Positions 35,644 through 45,449 of a stretch of DNA of 64,000 bases are shown one piece after another. The position numbers and the translations under genes are program-made. The DNA is from Ktedonosporobacter rubrisoli (GTDB lineage: Bacteria > Chloroflexota > Ktedonobacteria > Ktedonobacterales > Ktedonobacteraceae): assembly GCF_004208415.1 (NCBI RefSeq), contig NZ_CP035758.1, forward strand, positions 10,478,001-10,542,000, given 5' to 3'. The number at the start of each line of letters is the position of its first letter. Position 1 is the first letter of the stretch. The notes below the pieces were generated by a model. It was not told the DNA's origin. It saw only the letters and a list, made by a program, of their open reading frames with translations, and did not search any database.

Positions 35644-36837
35644 ATGGCGAATTCAGCGCAAATGATAAATAAAAAAACAGAAGGTGAAACGCAGGCTGAG
35701 AAGAGAAAAGATCGGCTACATTATGTGGATAATCTGCGCGTCTACCTGACCTGCCTGGTCATTTTGCACCATCTGGCCATGACCTATAGTGGTACGCCTG
35801 GATGGTACTATATGGAAACCACAAAAGATGCAGTTACCACACTCTTGCTTAGCGTCTTCCTTGTCGTGAATCAGATCTACTTTATGGGTTTCTTTTTCTT
35901 TATCTCAGGCTACTTCACTCCTGGCTCCTATGAGCGTAAAGGGGCTGGTACGTTTCTCAAGGAACGCCTTTTGCGCCTGGGTATCCCTTTGCTCGCCTTT
36001 GACCTGCTTCTTGACCCGCTCACTAAATATATTGGAGATGGATTGCCGCAGCCGTTCCAGCGTTTTTTTAGCGAGTATTTGCTAAATTTTTCGGGGCTGG
36101 CAAGAGGGCCACTATGGTTTGTCGATGTCTTACTTGCCTTCGCTCTTGCCTATGTAATCTGGCGCAAGCTGAAGCGTAACGGCGAGGCAGCAAAGCAGGT
36201 GACGCGACCATTTCCATCGGTGCAGGCCATCGCTCTGTTTGTGATAGGACTGGCTATAGTGACGTTTTTGACGAGAATCGATAGATCGATAGACGTATCG
36301 AAGTTTGGGATAGTAAACTTCTTGCTGCCACTCAGCATGTATCCTATCTCAGCCCAGTATATTAGCCTGTTTGTCCTCGGCATCATGGCCCATCGCTATA
36401 ACTGGCTGGCAACTTTGCCAGAAAAAGCTGATAAAATATGTCTGTGGGTGCTATTGGGTAGCACGACTTTACTCCTTATAGCTTTTATGACGCTCAACGA
36501 AAAAACTGCTGTATATCTTCAAGGAGGATGGCACTGGCAGGCCTTTGCCTGGGATCTGTGGGAATGCACTTTTTGTGTAACTATGTGTATTGGCCTGCTT
36601 GTTCTGTTTCGCCGATATTGTAACACTGCTGGCAAACTGGCAACCTGGTTGAGCAGCAATGCTTATGCTGTCTATGTGCTCCATGCGCTGATTATAGTAT
36701 CTCTATCATACGGGCTAAGAGGCTTGAATGTGTATCCGCTGCTCAAGTTCGTGTTAGTGGGAATCATTGCGCTTCCACTCTGCTTTGGGATCAGCCATCT
36801 TGTGCGCAAGCTTCCTCTGGCCAGCAAAATCTTATAA
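35644..36837 (+). CDS. Acyltransferase 3 family membrane protein
   Basis: A 397-residue polytopic acyltransferase of the OafA/OpgC type. After a charged 25-residue N-terminus comes YVDNLRVYLTCLVILHHLAMTYS, with the His of LHH matching the catalytic region of the family, then about ten membrane helices (for example FFFFISGYFTPG, GPLWFVDVLLAFA, AYAVYVLHALIIV). Such enzymes O-acetylate or succinylate sugars or lipids outside the membrane. It stands alone, with a GC hairpin after it. The substrate is unknown. Confidence 0.85.
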   Translation: MANSAQMINKKTEGETQAEKRKDRLHYVDNLRVYLTCLVILHHLAMTYSGTPGWYYMETTKDAVTTLLLSVFLVVNQIYFMGFFFFISGYFTPGSYERKGAGTFLKERLLRLGIPLLAFDLLLDPLTKYIGDGLPQPFQRFFSEYLLNFSGLARGPLWFVDVLLAFALAYVIWRKLKRNGEAAKQVTRPFPSVQAIALFVIGLAIVTFLTRIDRSIDVSKFGIVNFLLPLSMYPISAQYISLFVLGIMAHRYNWLATLPEKADKICLWVLLGSTTLLLIAFMTLNEKTAVYLQGGWHWQAFAWDLWECTFCVTMCIGLLVLFRRYCNTAGKLATWLSSNAYAVYVLHALIIVSLSYGLRGLNVYPLLKFVLVGIIALPLCFGISHLVRKLPLASKIL

Positions 36838-36845
36838 GTAGAGAC

Positions 36846-36898
36846 AACGAGCTGTCTAACCTGGGGGCAGGGCAGAAGAAGCCCTGCCCTCGCTCGTT
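36846..36898 (+). terminator. Bipartite hairpin after the acyltransferase gene
   Basis: Inner stem GGGCAGGGC (36865-36873) with GCCCTGCCC (36881-36889), loop AGAAGAA; outer stem AACGAGC (36846-36852) with GCTCGTT (36892-36898). It begins 9 bases after the stop. No T run follows. Confidence 0.6.
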
Positions 36899-37087
36899 AC
36901 TGAATACCCTATGTACTGCAATTCAAAGAGGAAGGCTTCATGTTTGCATGCTGCGGCTTTCCCTGCTTGGCTTTTCCTCCACTATCTCTGCTATTTCAAC
37001 ATGAGAGATGAAACAACATCTCTCCACATCTCAAAGTTAATTTCCTATAGCCATAAATGCATGAGCTGAAGGCCGAGCTGATGATTT

Positions 37088-37116
37088 TTGAGAATCGCCA
37101 GGATCAAGCATATAAT
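37088..37116 (+). promoter_or_regulatory. Promoter for the cytosine deaminase gene
   Basis: TTGAGA (37088-37093), 17 bases, TATAAT (37111-37116), giving a leader of about 100 bases before ATG 37221. Between the hairpin at 36898 and this site nothing else is seen. Confidence 0.65.
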
Positions 37117-37220
37117 GGAGGCATTGTTTTGATTACAAGAGATGTATAGGCTAGAAAGCCTGGCAAAGTTGATTCTACTGAAAGGGTGGCGTTATTTCAG
37201 AAACGCTATATGATTGAAGT

Positions 37221-38510
37221 ATGCAGTACGACCTTATTATTCGCCATGCTCGCTTGCATCGTCGCGCTGAGCCCATTGATATTGCTGTGGCAAATGGAAG
37301 CTTTGCGCGCATTGCCCACGATCTCTCTGCGGAGAGTGCAGCCCATGAAATAGATGCGGCAGGTCATCTTGTTGTCCCTCCATTTGTCAACGCGCATGTC
37401 CATCTTGATGCCGTGCTGACTGTGGGGCAGCCGCGCTTCAATGCCAGCGGTACGCTGCTAGAAGGTATTCAGATCTGGAGCGAGCGCAAGCCGAGCCTGA
37501 CCCATGAGGATGTGAAGCGGCGAGCTCTTGAAGAAATCCGTTGGGAAGTGGCGCAGGGCACCTTATATATCCGTAGTCACGTTGATGTGTGCGATCCCGA
37601 ACTGACCGCCTTGCGCGCCTTATTGGAGGTGCGTGAAGAGGTGCGCGATATCTGTGAGCTGCAGCTGGTAGCCTTTCCCCAGGATGGTATTTTCTCTTTT
37701 CCCAATGGTCCTGAGTTGATGCGCCGGGCCATGGAACTGGGTTGCGATATTGTGGGTGGCATTCCTCATCATGAGTGGACCCGCGACATGGGGGTTGAGG
37801 ATGTTCATTATGCTTTTTCTCTAGCAAAAGAGTTTAATCGCGATATTGATTGTCATTGTGATGAGACCGACGATCCGCTTTCGCGCTTTACCGAGGTAAT
37901 GGCCGCCGATACCCTGCAACAGGGCTGGCAGGGACGTGTTACGGCCAGCCATTGTACAGCGATGCATTCCTATGATAATGCCTATGCCTTTAAGCTGATC
38001 CAGCTTTTGGCCCGAGCGCAGGTCAATGTGATTGCCAATCCATTCGACAATGTGGTGCTGCAGGGTCGTTTTGATACGTATCCCAAAAGGCGGGGAATCA
38101 CGCGTGTGAAAGAACTCCTGGCAGGAGGAGTGAACGTAGCCCTTGGTCATGATTCGATTATGGACCCCTGGTTTCCTCTGGGCAAGGGCGATATGCTGGC
38201 GGCGGCTCAGCTGGCGCTTTTCTTGTGCCACATGAGCGGTTATGAGGAGATCAGCGATGTGCTCGATCTCATTACCATCCATGGGGCTCAAGCTCTGCGT
38301 ATTCAAGAGCGCTATGGGATCGAGGAAGGCAAGCCGGCTAATTTCCTGATCCTTGATGCTCCTTCTGCCTTTGAGGCCTTGCGCCTGGTGCCCGCTCGCT
38401 TGCATGTATTCAAGCAAGGTCGAGAAGTTGCGCATACAGTGCCTTCGCATAGCGTTGTGAAGCGTGACGGTGAGAAAACAGGCAGAGAAGTCACTTATCG
38501 GCTCGACTAG
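37221..38510 (+). CDS. codA: Cytosine deaminase (amidohydrolase)
   Basis: A 429-residue metal-dependent amidohydrolase that deaminates cytosine to uracil and ammonia. The active-site residues align with E. coli CodA with a constant offset of two: H59 and H61 (NAHVHLD), Q154 (FPQDG), H212 and E215 (DCHCDE), H244 (ASHCTAMH) and D311 (GHDSIMDPW). The match of metal and base-binding residues makes cytosine or isoguanine-type substrates likely. It has its own promoter at 37088. Uptake of the base could be by the NCS1 permease at 29.8 kb or the NCS2 permease at 54 kb. Confidence 0.92.
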   Translation: MQYDLIIRHARLHRRAEPIDIAVANGSFARIAHDLSAESAAHEIDAAGHLVVPPFVNAHVHLDAVLTVGQPRFNASGTLLEGIQIWSERKPSLTHEDVKRRALEEIRWEVAQGTLYIRSHVDVCDPELTALRALLEVREEVRDICELQLVAFPQDGIFSFPNGPELMRRAMELGCDIVGGIPHHEWTRDMGVEDVHYAFSLAKEFNRDIDCHCDETDDPLSRFTEVMAADTLQQGWQGRVTASHCTAMHSYDNAYAFKLIQLLARAQVNVIANPFDNVVLQGRFDTYPKRRGITRVKELLAGGVNVALGHDSIMDPWFPLGKGDMLAAAQLALFLCHMSGYEEISDVLDLITIHGAQALRIQERYGIEEGKPANFLILDAPSAFEALRLVPARLHVFKQGREVAHTVPSHSVVKRDGEKTGREVTYRLD

Positions 38511-38515
38511 GAAAT

Positions 38516-38547
38516 AGGGCAAGCTCTTCTTCGCATGGGCTTGCCCT
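38516..38547 (+). terminator. Hairpin after codA
   Basis: AGGGCAAGC (38516-38524) pairs with GCTTGCCCT (38539-38547) over a 14-base loop, beginning 6 bases after the stop. No T run. The remaining 277 bases to the kinase gene hold no recognisable feature. Confidence 0.6.
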
Positions 38548-38824
38548 GAGCATCTCGACCTCACCTCTGCCCCGAGAGCACGAACCGCCAATCTGTCGAA
38601 GAGATATGCGGGCCTCACTTGGTTCCTCCATCTATTGTACGGAGCCAGTTTTCTATATCTACTGCTATATTCATCTGCTGTATTCTTTTATGCTGTTGTA
38701 GAATGACGATTTATTCATAAAGCATGAAATCCCGTGCAAATTGCAATTCCATCTGCTATAGTAGTGGAGGAATAATAAGGCGGTTAAGTCGTAAAGAGTT
38801 GGCTTATTTGGGGAACATTTGGGA

Positions 38825-41200
38825 ATGATAGATGTGGAGCAACAATTTGAACAAATAAATGCGCCTGATGTAGTGACGGCCCTGCTTCATGAGTTTAGCG
38901 CCGTTACCGACTATCGAACCTTACGTGATAGTTTGCCCAGGCGTTTAGCCGATTTGCTCAAATGCCGTTGCGTATTATTTTATCAACGTCTTGGTGAAAC
39001 TCTGCAGCTTGCCGGTGGCTCTTTTGATGATAGTCCGGGCTGGTCCGCCTCTTTACTGTCGGTCGCTCATATCAATCCTATTAGCCTCGATAGTGACTTG
39101 CCCGAAGCCTGTGCCTGGCGTGAAAGGCTGCTTGTGGCTGTCCCTGTTGACGCCCCGGCGCTTATTGCCACTCCTCTTATCTATCGCCATCGCGGTATTG
39201 GTATTCTTGTTGCGCTCCGGCAGAAAAATGAGGGAAAGAACACGTGCCCGGTATGCTGGGGCAGAGAAGAGGTGCGCGTGGTAGATGCGGTGGCTCATGT
39301 GGTGGCGTTGCTGCTGGAGAATACGCGCTTGCTGGAGAAGGATCGGGAGCGTATTCATGAACTCTCGCTTCTGAATAGTATCAGCAGCCAGATGAATTGC
39401 TCCATGTATGAAACGCAGCGGCTCAAGCATATCGTCATCCAACGCGCAAAGGAGATTTCGGCTGTCGATTTGTGTGCTTTTCTTGAGCCGCATACCGAGG
39501 CCGAGCCCATTCCGTGGATCACCTCTACCCTGCACGAATTGCTGTTTCAGCGTTTTCAGGAGCGGCGCACACTCTTGCCGTTGGTGCTGGAGCGCCCTGG
39601 AGATTTGAAGCATCCGCAAGCCTGCGAGTATCTCCATCAGTTACCTGAGAATATCAAAACTTTTTTTGCGGTGCCCTTGCTAAGTGGGCATGCAACGAGT
39701 AAGCGCGGAGGATCTTTACTGCGTGGAGGACTGGGGGCAGCGCAGGATAATGTCAGGGAGCCAAAGGTACTTGGTATCATTGTAGGGGCGTATCATCGGG
39801 CCTGGAAACTGCGCCGTGAAGAGGTGGTCTTGCTGCAGGTGCTGGCCAGCCAGGCCAGTGCGGTGCTGGAGAATATGCTGCTGGTCGCCGAAGTTGTGGA
39901 GGCGCGCAACGAGGCCCGTAAGCTGCTGCGTCAAGTGTTAAAGGATCAGCGTTTGAAAGAATTGATCCTGGAGAGCATTCCCAGTGGCCTGATCACTACA
40001 GATAGTAATGATTGTATTGCCACGTTTAATCGGGCGGCGGAGGCAATCCTTGGCTACCATCCCTGCGAAGTGCTGGGGCAGCCCTTGCATAAATTCCTTG
40101 ACCTGAGAAACGCCTTTGGGGCTGGCTCCTCTTTGCCTGCGATAGGAACAGCGGTGGTGCAGGCGAGCAGGCCGAGAAGACATTATGCTGACGAACTGCA
40201 CGGCGGTACGGTCATAACTGTTGATCGGCAAGGGCGTAATGTTGTGCTCGATGTTGATGTTTTGCCTTTGTGCGATGACCTTGGTGAGCAGATGGGCACC
40301 TTAGCCACCTTCATTGACGTCACTTCGGTCCATCGTTTGGAGGAAGAGAAGCGGCGCCTGGATCGTCTGGCCTCTCTTGGTGAGATGGCGGCAAATGTCG
40401 CTCATGAAGTGCGCAATCCTCTGGCCTCGATCAAAACTTCGATGCAGATTCTTATGGACGATCTGGCTAGCGATGAGCAGTCATCGCCTCCCGGCTATAG
40501 CGTGCAGCAGGCTACCTGGGCCCAGGAATCGATTGCTGTTGTGCTCAAAGAGGTCGAGCGTCTTGATAAGATTGTGCGTGACTTGCTGCTCTTTGCGCGT
40601 CCACGGCAGCTTCATCGCGTCAAATGTGACTTGATTGAAGTGAGTGATCGGGTATTGCTCTTGATCCAGGCGCAGTGCGCGGAGGCGAATGTCGCCGTTC
40701 ATCGCGTCTATGAGCGCGTACCCTGCGTCTGGGTGGATATGGACCAGATAGAACAGATACTTCTCAATCTCTATATGAATGCAGTACAGGCGATGCCAGA
40801 TGGGGGTATTTTGACTGTCGCCTGCCATGTTCTCGCAGAGGAGCAAGAGAGTTCTCCTGCTGAAGGAGAGGCCAACTGGGCTACAGGCGCGACGGCTGAC
40901 AATAGGTATACAACTCGTGCTCTGCAGCACAGGCGTAGACATGAACCCCCACGGCAAGCCTGGCTAGAAATTGCCGTCAGCGATACGGGCGTAGGCATTC
41001 CACCCGAGCAGCTTGAACGCATTTTTCAGCCGTTTTTTACGACCAAAGCCCATGGTATTGGTCTCGGCCTGGCTATTACGCGACGTTTAGTTGAGGATCA
41101 TGGGGGATATATGCAGGTGGAAGGACATCTAGGGTATGGGGCCACTATCTCCGTAAGGTTGCCTGTGATAACTGAAGCACCTGGTGATGTCTGTCCGTAA
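38825..41200 (+). CDS. GAF/PAS sensor histidine kinase (NtrB/AtoS-like)
   Basis: A 791-residue cytoplasmic kinase. GAF 1 (about 15-170), GAF 2 (about 185-355), PAS (about 378-500, with SGLITTDSNDCIATFNRAAE), then a phosphoacceptor region GEMAANVAHEVRNPL with H527, and an HATPase domain with N-box LNLYMNAVQAMPDGG, G1 DTGVGIPPEQ, F-box FFTTK and G2 GIGLGLAI. The H-box and dimer sequence are those of the NtrB class. The ATG at 38825 is preferred to an in-frame TTG two codons earlier. The partner regulator starts 29 bases after the stop. Confidence 0.9.
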   Translation: MIDVEQQFEQINAPDVVTALLHEFSAVTDYRTLRDSLPRRLADLLKCRCVLFYQRLGETLQLAGGSFDDSPGWSASLLSVAHINPISLDSDLPEACAWRERLLVAVPVDAPALIATPLIYRHRGIGILVALRQKNEGKNTCPVCWGREEVRVVDAVAHVVALLLENTRLLEKDRERIHELSLLNSISSQMNCSMYETQRLKHIVIQRAKEISAVDLCAFLEPHTEAEPIPWITSTLHELLFQRFQERRTLLPLVLERPGDLKHPQACEYLHQLPENIKTFFAVPLLSGHATSKRGGSLLRGGLGAAQDNVREPKVLGIIVGAYHRAWKLRREEVVLLQVLASQASAVLENMLLVAEVVEARNEARKLLRQVLKDQRLKELILESIPSGLITTDSNDCIATFNRAAEAILGYHPCEVLGQPLHKFLDLRNAFGAGSSLPAIGTAVVQASRPRRHYADELHGGTVITVDRQGRNVVLDVDVLPLCDDLGEQMGTLATFIDVTSVHRLEEEKRRLDRLASLGEMAANVAHEVRNPLASIKTSMQILMDDLASDEQSSPPGYSVQQATWAQESIAVVLKEVERLDKIVRDLLLFARPRQLHRVKCDLIEVSDRVLLLIQAQCAEANVAVHRVYERVPCVWVDMDQIEQILLNLYMNAVQAMPDGGILTVACHVLAEEQESSPAEGEANWATGATADNRYTTRALQHRRRHEPPRQAWLEIAVSDTGVGIPPEQLERIFQPFFTTKAHGIGLGLAITRRLVEDHGGYMQVEGHLGYGATISVRLPVITEAPGDVCP

Positions 41201-41229
41201 GCGAGTCATGAAGGGGGAGCGCAAGCGCT

Positions 41230-42630
41230 ATGAGCCTGGGCATTCTGATCATTGATGATGAGCCATATTTACCCCATCAGTTCGCGCGCTACTTGCGCAA
41301 GTATGGCTATGAGGTATATACCGCCGCCAATGGGGAGGCGGGCTTGCAGGAATTGCAGAAGAACAACATTGATCTGGTCCTGCTTGATGTCCGCTTGCCG
41401 AAGTTAAGCGGCCTTGAGGTCTTGACTCGCATCCGCAAACAGGATCAGGAATTACCTGTGGTGATGCTGACGGCCTATGGCGATGTGCAAACCGCAGTTG
41501 CAGCTATGAAACTGGGGGCCTCGGATTATCTTTTGAAGGGCTTTGATCTTGACGAGCTTCTTCTTGTCGTGCAGCGGGCATTGGAGACAAGTTCCATGTC
41601 GCGCGAATTGCGTCAGCTGCGGCGCGAACGAAGGGATAATTATCACTTCAGCCATATCGTCGGTCACAGTGAGCGCATGCGCGAAGTGTTTGATCTGGTA
41701 GCTCGCGTGGCGCGTAGCGATGTGGCCTCTGTGCTCATAACAGGCGAGAGCGGCACCGGCAAAGAAGTTGTGGCGCGCGCTATTCATGAACAGAGTGCGC
41801 GCTCGGGTGGCCCTTTTCACCCGCTTAATTGTGCAGCAATAGCCACCAATCTCCTGGAGAGCGAGCTCTTTGGCTACGAGCAATATGCCTTCACCGATGC
41901 TAAGAAGCAAAAGCGCGGCCTGCTTGAACTGGCCGAAGGGGGGACGCTCTTTCTTGATGAGATCGGCGAGATGCCCTTGGATATGCAGGCCAAGCTCTTA
42001 CGCGTTCTTGAGACGCGATCGTTCTTTCGTCTGGGAGGCGGTAAAGAGGTAAAGATTAATGTGCGTGTGCTGGCTGCTACGAATCGTGATCTTGAGAAGG
42101 CGATGAAGGACGGCGTGTTCCGCTCTGACTTGTACTTTCGCCTGGCTGTGCTCAAGATTCCGTTGCCGCCATTGCGCGAGCGGCCAGGCGATATTTTGTT
42201 ATTCGCCTCGCATTTTATTGAAGATTTTAATAAGTCATTGGGGCGCAACGTGCGGCGCATCGCGCCAGAAATGCAGCGTTTACTGCTTGCATACCATTGG
42301 CCCGGCAATATCCGTGAGTTAAAAAATGTCATTGAGCGTGCAATGATCCTCAGCAGTAGTGACGAGCTCTTGCCGAGTCATCTGCCCCAAGAGATAGTGG
42401 GCTCAGCGAATGCGGAAGGGGCAGAACTGCAAGATCCTTGGGAGCAGTGGCTTCGTATGCATCCACAAGGGCCGGTCTCTTTCGATGATGTGGTGGGACG
42501 TTTTGAGCAACGTCTCATCCGTTGGGCGTTAGAGGCCACGAAGCATAATCGGACACGGGCGGCCGAATTGCTAGGTTTTACTAAAGTTGATTCGCTGCGT
42601 TACCTTATTCGCAAGCATAATATAGAATAA
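41230..42630 (+). CDS. NtrC family response regulator with altered GAFTGA loop
   Basis: A 466-residue regulator. The receiver domain has D53 as phosphate acceptor, T81 and K103. The AAA+ domain has Walker A GESGTGKE (172-179) and Walker B TLFLDEIGEM. The sigma-54 contact loop, normally GAFTGA, reads YAFTDA at 219-224: the first and fifth residues are both changed. The C-terminus is a Fis-type HTH (ATKHNRTRAAELLGF). The pair with the kinase at 38825 is clear; but activation of sigma-54 polymerase is doubtful, and the protein may act with another sigma factor as TyrR does. Confidence 0.88.
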   Translation: MSLGILIIDDEPYLPHQFARYLRKYGYEVYTAANGEAGLQELQKNNIDLVLLDVRLPKLSGLEVLTRIRKQDQELPVVMLTAYGDVQTAVAAMKLGASDYLLKGFDLDELLLVVQRALETSSMSRELRQLRRERRDNYHFSHIVGHSERMREVFDLVARVARSDVASVLITGESGTGKEVVARAIHEQSARSGGPFHPLNCAAIATNLLESELFGYEQYAFTDAKKQKRGLLELAEGGTLFLDEIGEMPLDMQAKLLRVLETRSFFRLGGGKEVKINVRVLAATNRDLEKAMKDGVFRSDLYFRLAVLKIPLPPLRERPGDILLFASHFIEDFNKSLGRNVRRIAPEMQRLLLAYHWPGNIRELKNVIERAMILSSSDELLPSHLPQEIVGSANAEGAELQDPWEQWLRMHPQGPVSFDDVVGRFEQRLIRWALEATKHNRTRAAELLGFTKVDSLRYLIRKHNIE

Positions 42631-42634
42631 CAGC

Positions 42635-43645
42635 CTAGAGCGAGTGCCGATTGTTCTGTGTATGCAGCGTGTTTTCAGGCATATCCAGCAATATCTCCTC
42701 TAACTCTTGCCAGACCTGTAGCTCCACCTCTGCGTTGTTGAGGTAGTGATGCTCATGGAGCGCAGCCTGAAACTTTTTCGTAACACGCTGGCGAAAAGTC
42801 GCCAGGAGCGGACGCTGAATTTTTGGATCAGGCAGAGCGCGTAGCTCTAATAAGTGCGGCGAATAAAACTCAGCTTTGTCAAAAGCCAGAGCAATAAGAT
42901 TGCTAAAGGTCTCTAGTAAGTGGAGACGTTGTTGGGTGAAATAGGCGAGCTGCGTACTTGACGCAAGCAAACAACCGGCGATGCGTCCCTCAAAGCGAAT
43001 GGGATGGGCTGCGGCACTCATCTCGTATGTGTCCTGAAGCCTTGGAGTTTCTTTGTTCTCTCTCAGGTCATCATCGTTGACGAAATGACGAACCTCTACT
43101 GCATAGCCTGAGAGCGATTCCAGGCCTAGGAAGAGCACATCGTGCTCAAGATCAGCCGTCCAGGGTGAAGTGCCTTTGCCTACACGTTCGCGTAAGCTGC
43201 GAATCTTGCCATCACGCGATGGTGGCATACATTGTACGACTTTGACAGCCATACCAAGATTATTGGGGTCGAGCTGGGTAAGCGCCTGCTTGAGCACAAC
43301 TTCCGCTATGCGCCAGAAGCGTAAGCTTTCGGTAGTTGTCGTACGAATGTTGAGAACATTGACGAAAAACTCCGATGGGATTTCATCAATGCTGGCTTCC
43401 TTCAGCCAGGCCTGGATATCTGGATACTGTAGGGCAAGGGCGTCTAACAACTCTTGCCGATAGTTCGGGTGCACTACTTTTATCAATTGGACAAGATGAT
43501 TTTTTTGCGGTTTGGATTCCCCGCTGGCCCAGCGCGTAAGGGTCATGGAGGTGACTCCCAGTGCCGTTGATAACCGCTGGCGCTCGTTGGGGGACTTAAT
43601 TATCCCTTGTAGGACACTCGACCAGGGTGGAGGAGGCGTGGCCAT
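42635..43645 (-). CDS. XRE-like regulator with GAF domain
   Basis: A 336-residue protein. The N-terminal 60 residues form a helix-turn-helix (ERQRLSTALGVTSMTLTRWASG), and residues about 110-260 form a GAF-like sensor (FWRIAEVVLKQAL, PIRFEGRIAGCLLASS, LHLLETFSNLIALAF). The C-terminal 70 residues are helical (QRVTKKFQAALHEHHYLNNAEVE). It converges on the NtrC-like gene with only 4 bases between the stops. The signal and targets are unknown. Confidence 0.7.
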   Translation of the reverse strand: MATPPPPWSSVLQGIIKSPNERQRLSTALGVTSMTLTRWASGESKPQKNHLVQLIKVVHPNYRQELLDALALQYPDIQAWLKEASIDEIPSEFFVNVLNIRTTTTESLRFWRIAEVVLKQALTQLDPNNLGMAVKVVQCMPPSRDGKIRSLRERVGKGTSPWTADLEHDVLFLGLESLSGYAVEVRHFVNDDDLRENKETPRLQDTYEMSAAAHPIRFEGRIAGCLLASSTQLAYFTQQRLHLLETFSNLIALAFDKAEFYSPHLLELRALPDPKIQRPLLATFRQRVTKKFQAALHEHHYLNNAEVELQVWQELEEILLDMPENTLHTQNNRHSL

Positions 43646-44152
43646 AACTTTTTATCTGCCCCTTTTACTACTAAAATATCATCAAGCCTGCGCATATGAT
43701 AACAGAGCCACGATGGAGAGTCAACTGTCAGTCCGTGTTTTGTATAAAAAAAAGCTTAAAGTTGGCACAATTAAGAGAGGTTTAATACAAGAATGAGAAG
43801 TTAGAGCGTCAGAGTTGTAAACTAGTTAACCTTGAGTCTGATTATCCACTACTAGTTGAGATAGCTGTATAAGTTCACTCAGAGCCAATGTTCTTAGAGA
43901 CTATACGCGTTTCTTTAGGAAAAGAAGATGGGGTGGTATGGAACAACAGCAAATATTGAGCCATGTGAAGATGCGTATGGGCTTTCCACAACTTTTTTTG
44001 CGTTGAATATTGTTGTGCTAACGTTCAGTAGCGCTATTCGCAGATCTAAAGCACATAATGAGATCCATACATGTTCCTCTTCCTGTGCATGCATATCCTG
44101 TTTTCATCATAATACTTGTGGATAGCTATAAACTCCTATCTAAATAAAATAA
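43646..44152. other. Gene-poor AT-rich spacer
   Basis: About 500 bases behind the XRE-GAF start. Short frames, for example at 43928, lack ribosome sites and resemble no family. The region is more AT-rich than its neighbours and leads to the promoter at 44153. Confidence 0.4.
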
Positions 44153-44181
44153 TTGACAAACATTAACCACAGTAGGATAAT
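44153..44181 (+). promoter_or_regulatory. Strong sigma-70-type promoter
   Basis: TTGACA (44153-44158), 17 bases, GATAAT (44176-44181). The leader to ATG 44442 would be about 255 bases, unusually long, which leaves room for a regulatory RNA; no known riboswitch was recognised in it. Confidence 0.7.
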
Positions 44182-44441
44182 AATTTTGGCACAAATATGT
44201 TTTTTCATATGAGCTGAAAGAGCTAAAGGTTTTAAAAAATTTTGTAATATTAATAACTTATTTCATAGTGGAACAATGATCGATACTATTGCCGCGGATC
44301 TGTATGCCATCAATTCAGTCTCTGCCAGAATAAACGCCAGTTCTCAGGAAGAGCCCCAAACGCCTTATCCTTAAGTTAGCCTTAGCCAGCAATGACCCTG
44401 AATGTGCTTTTCCGGATTTAAAGAAGGGAGCCATCTAATCT

Positions 44442-45394
44442 ATGGTACAGCCATTTCGTTTCGGCGTTATTGCCGAACATTTTCGTTCGGCAATCGATTG
44501 GTCTAATCTAGCTCGCAGAGCAGAAGAGTATGGATATGATTCATTCCTTGTTCCTCACCATATTTTTCATGCTCCTTTTACACTCCTTACCGCAGCAGCA
44601 GCAGCAACTACATCGCTAACAGTAGGAGCATCTGTTTTTAATATAGATATACTCCGCGATCCCGTCTTTCTGGCCACCGAGGCGGCGTCCCTCGATCAAC
44701 TCTCAAATGGACGCCTCGAACTGGGACTCGGCTTTGGCTATGTGCGAGAAGAATATCGGCAGGTGGGCATTCCTTTCGAGCCGACAGATACGCGTATTCG
44801 TCGCTTTCAAGAGGCCTTGCAAGTCGTAAAGGCCTATTATCAGTCGGACGATCCGCTACGATTCGATGGAACGTACTATAAGATTGATTATCAGATGGAG
44901 AAGATTCGACCTTTCCAGCAGCCCCATCCTCCCATCTATATTGGTGGGGGGGCAAGCGTGTCCTGACAATTGCCGCCAGGGAGGCTGATATTGTAGGCAT
45001 TGCTCCCCGAAATAGCCCATATGGCCTGGACAGCTCATCGATTACTGCTGAGGCTAGCGCACAAAAGGTGGCCTGGGTACAGCAAGCAGCAGGGGAACGC
45101 ATGGCTCATATTAGGCTGGCCTCGCCTGTCTTCCATATTTCAATCACAAATGCTGATCCACTCACCATAGCCGCCCAGGTAGGCCACTATCTGGGAAAGC
45201 GTCTGTTTGTGCCCGGTCAATCAGTCACACCGGAGCAGATTCTCGATTCTCCTCATTTCTTGATTGGTGCGCCAGAACGAGTCTGCGAAATCCTTCTCGA
45301 CCGGCGAGATCGCTATGGGATAGCTAACTTTACCATTGTGAGTGAGGCGATGGATAGCTTTGCTCCCATCGTTGCTGCTTTAAAGGGGAAGTGA
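44442..45394 (+). CDS. LLM class flavin-dependent oxidoreductase, split by a frameshift
   Basis: Luciferase-like monooxygenase family, about 317 residues once joined. Frame 1 (44442 to 44966) holds the barrel up to PPIYIGGG; frame 2 continues with KRVLTIAAREADIVGIAP and ends at 45394. The break is at the seven-G run 44946-44952: eight G give IGGGGKRVLTI. Landmarks are LELGLGFGYVREEYRQVGIPF and RFQEALQVVKAYY, typical of TIGR03621-like F420 or FMN-dependent enzymes. The start follows AAGAAGGGAG. Cofactor and substrate are not decided by the sequence. Confidence 0.8.
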
Positions 45395-45400
45395 GAGCAT

Positions 45401-45435
45401 CTAGCCTGGCTGATGAGTTGTACCAGCCACGCTAG
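45401..45435. terminator. Shared hairpin between convergent genes
   Basis: CTAGCCTGGCTG (45401-45412) pairs with CAGCCACGCTAG (45424-45435), with one C-C mismatch, between the oxidoreductase (+) and MFS (-) stops. It can act on both strands. Confidence 0.6.
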
Positions 45436-45449
45436 AGAAGCGATGTAGC

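Noticed and set aside
36865..36889. GC hairpin as a transposon end
   Set aside because: It directly follows a stop codon and has no partner repeat or target duplication; terminator fits better.
43928..44125. 65-aa Cys-rich frame
   Set aside because: No ribosome site, no similarity, AT-rich spacer.
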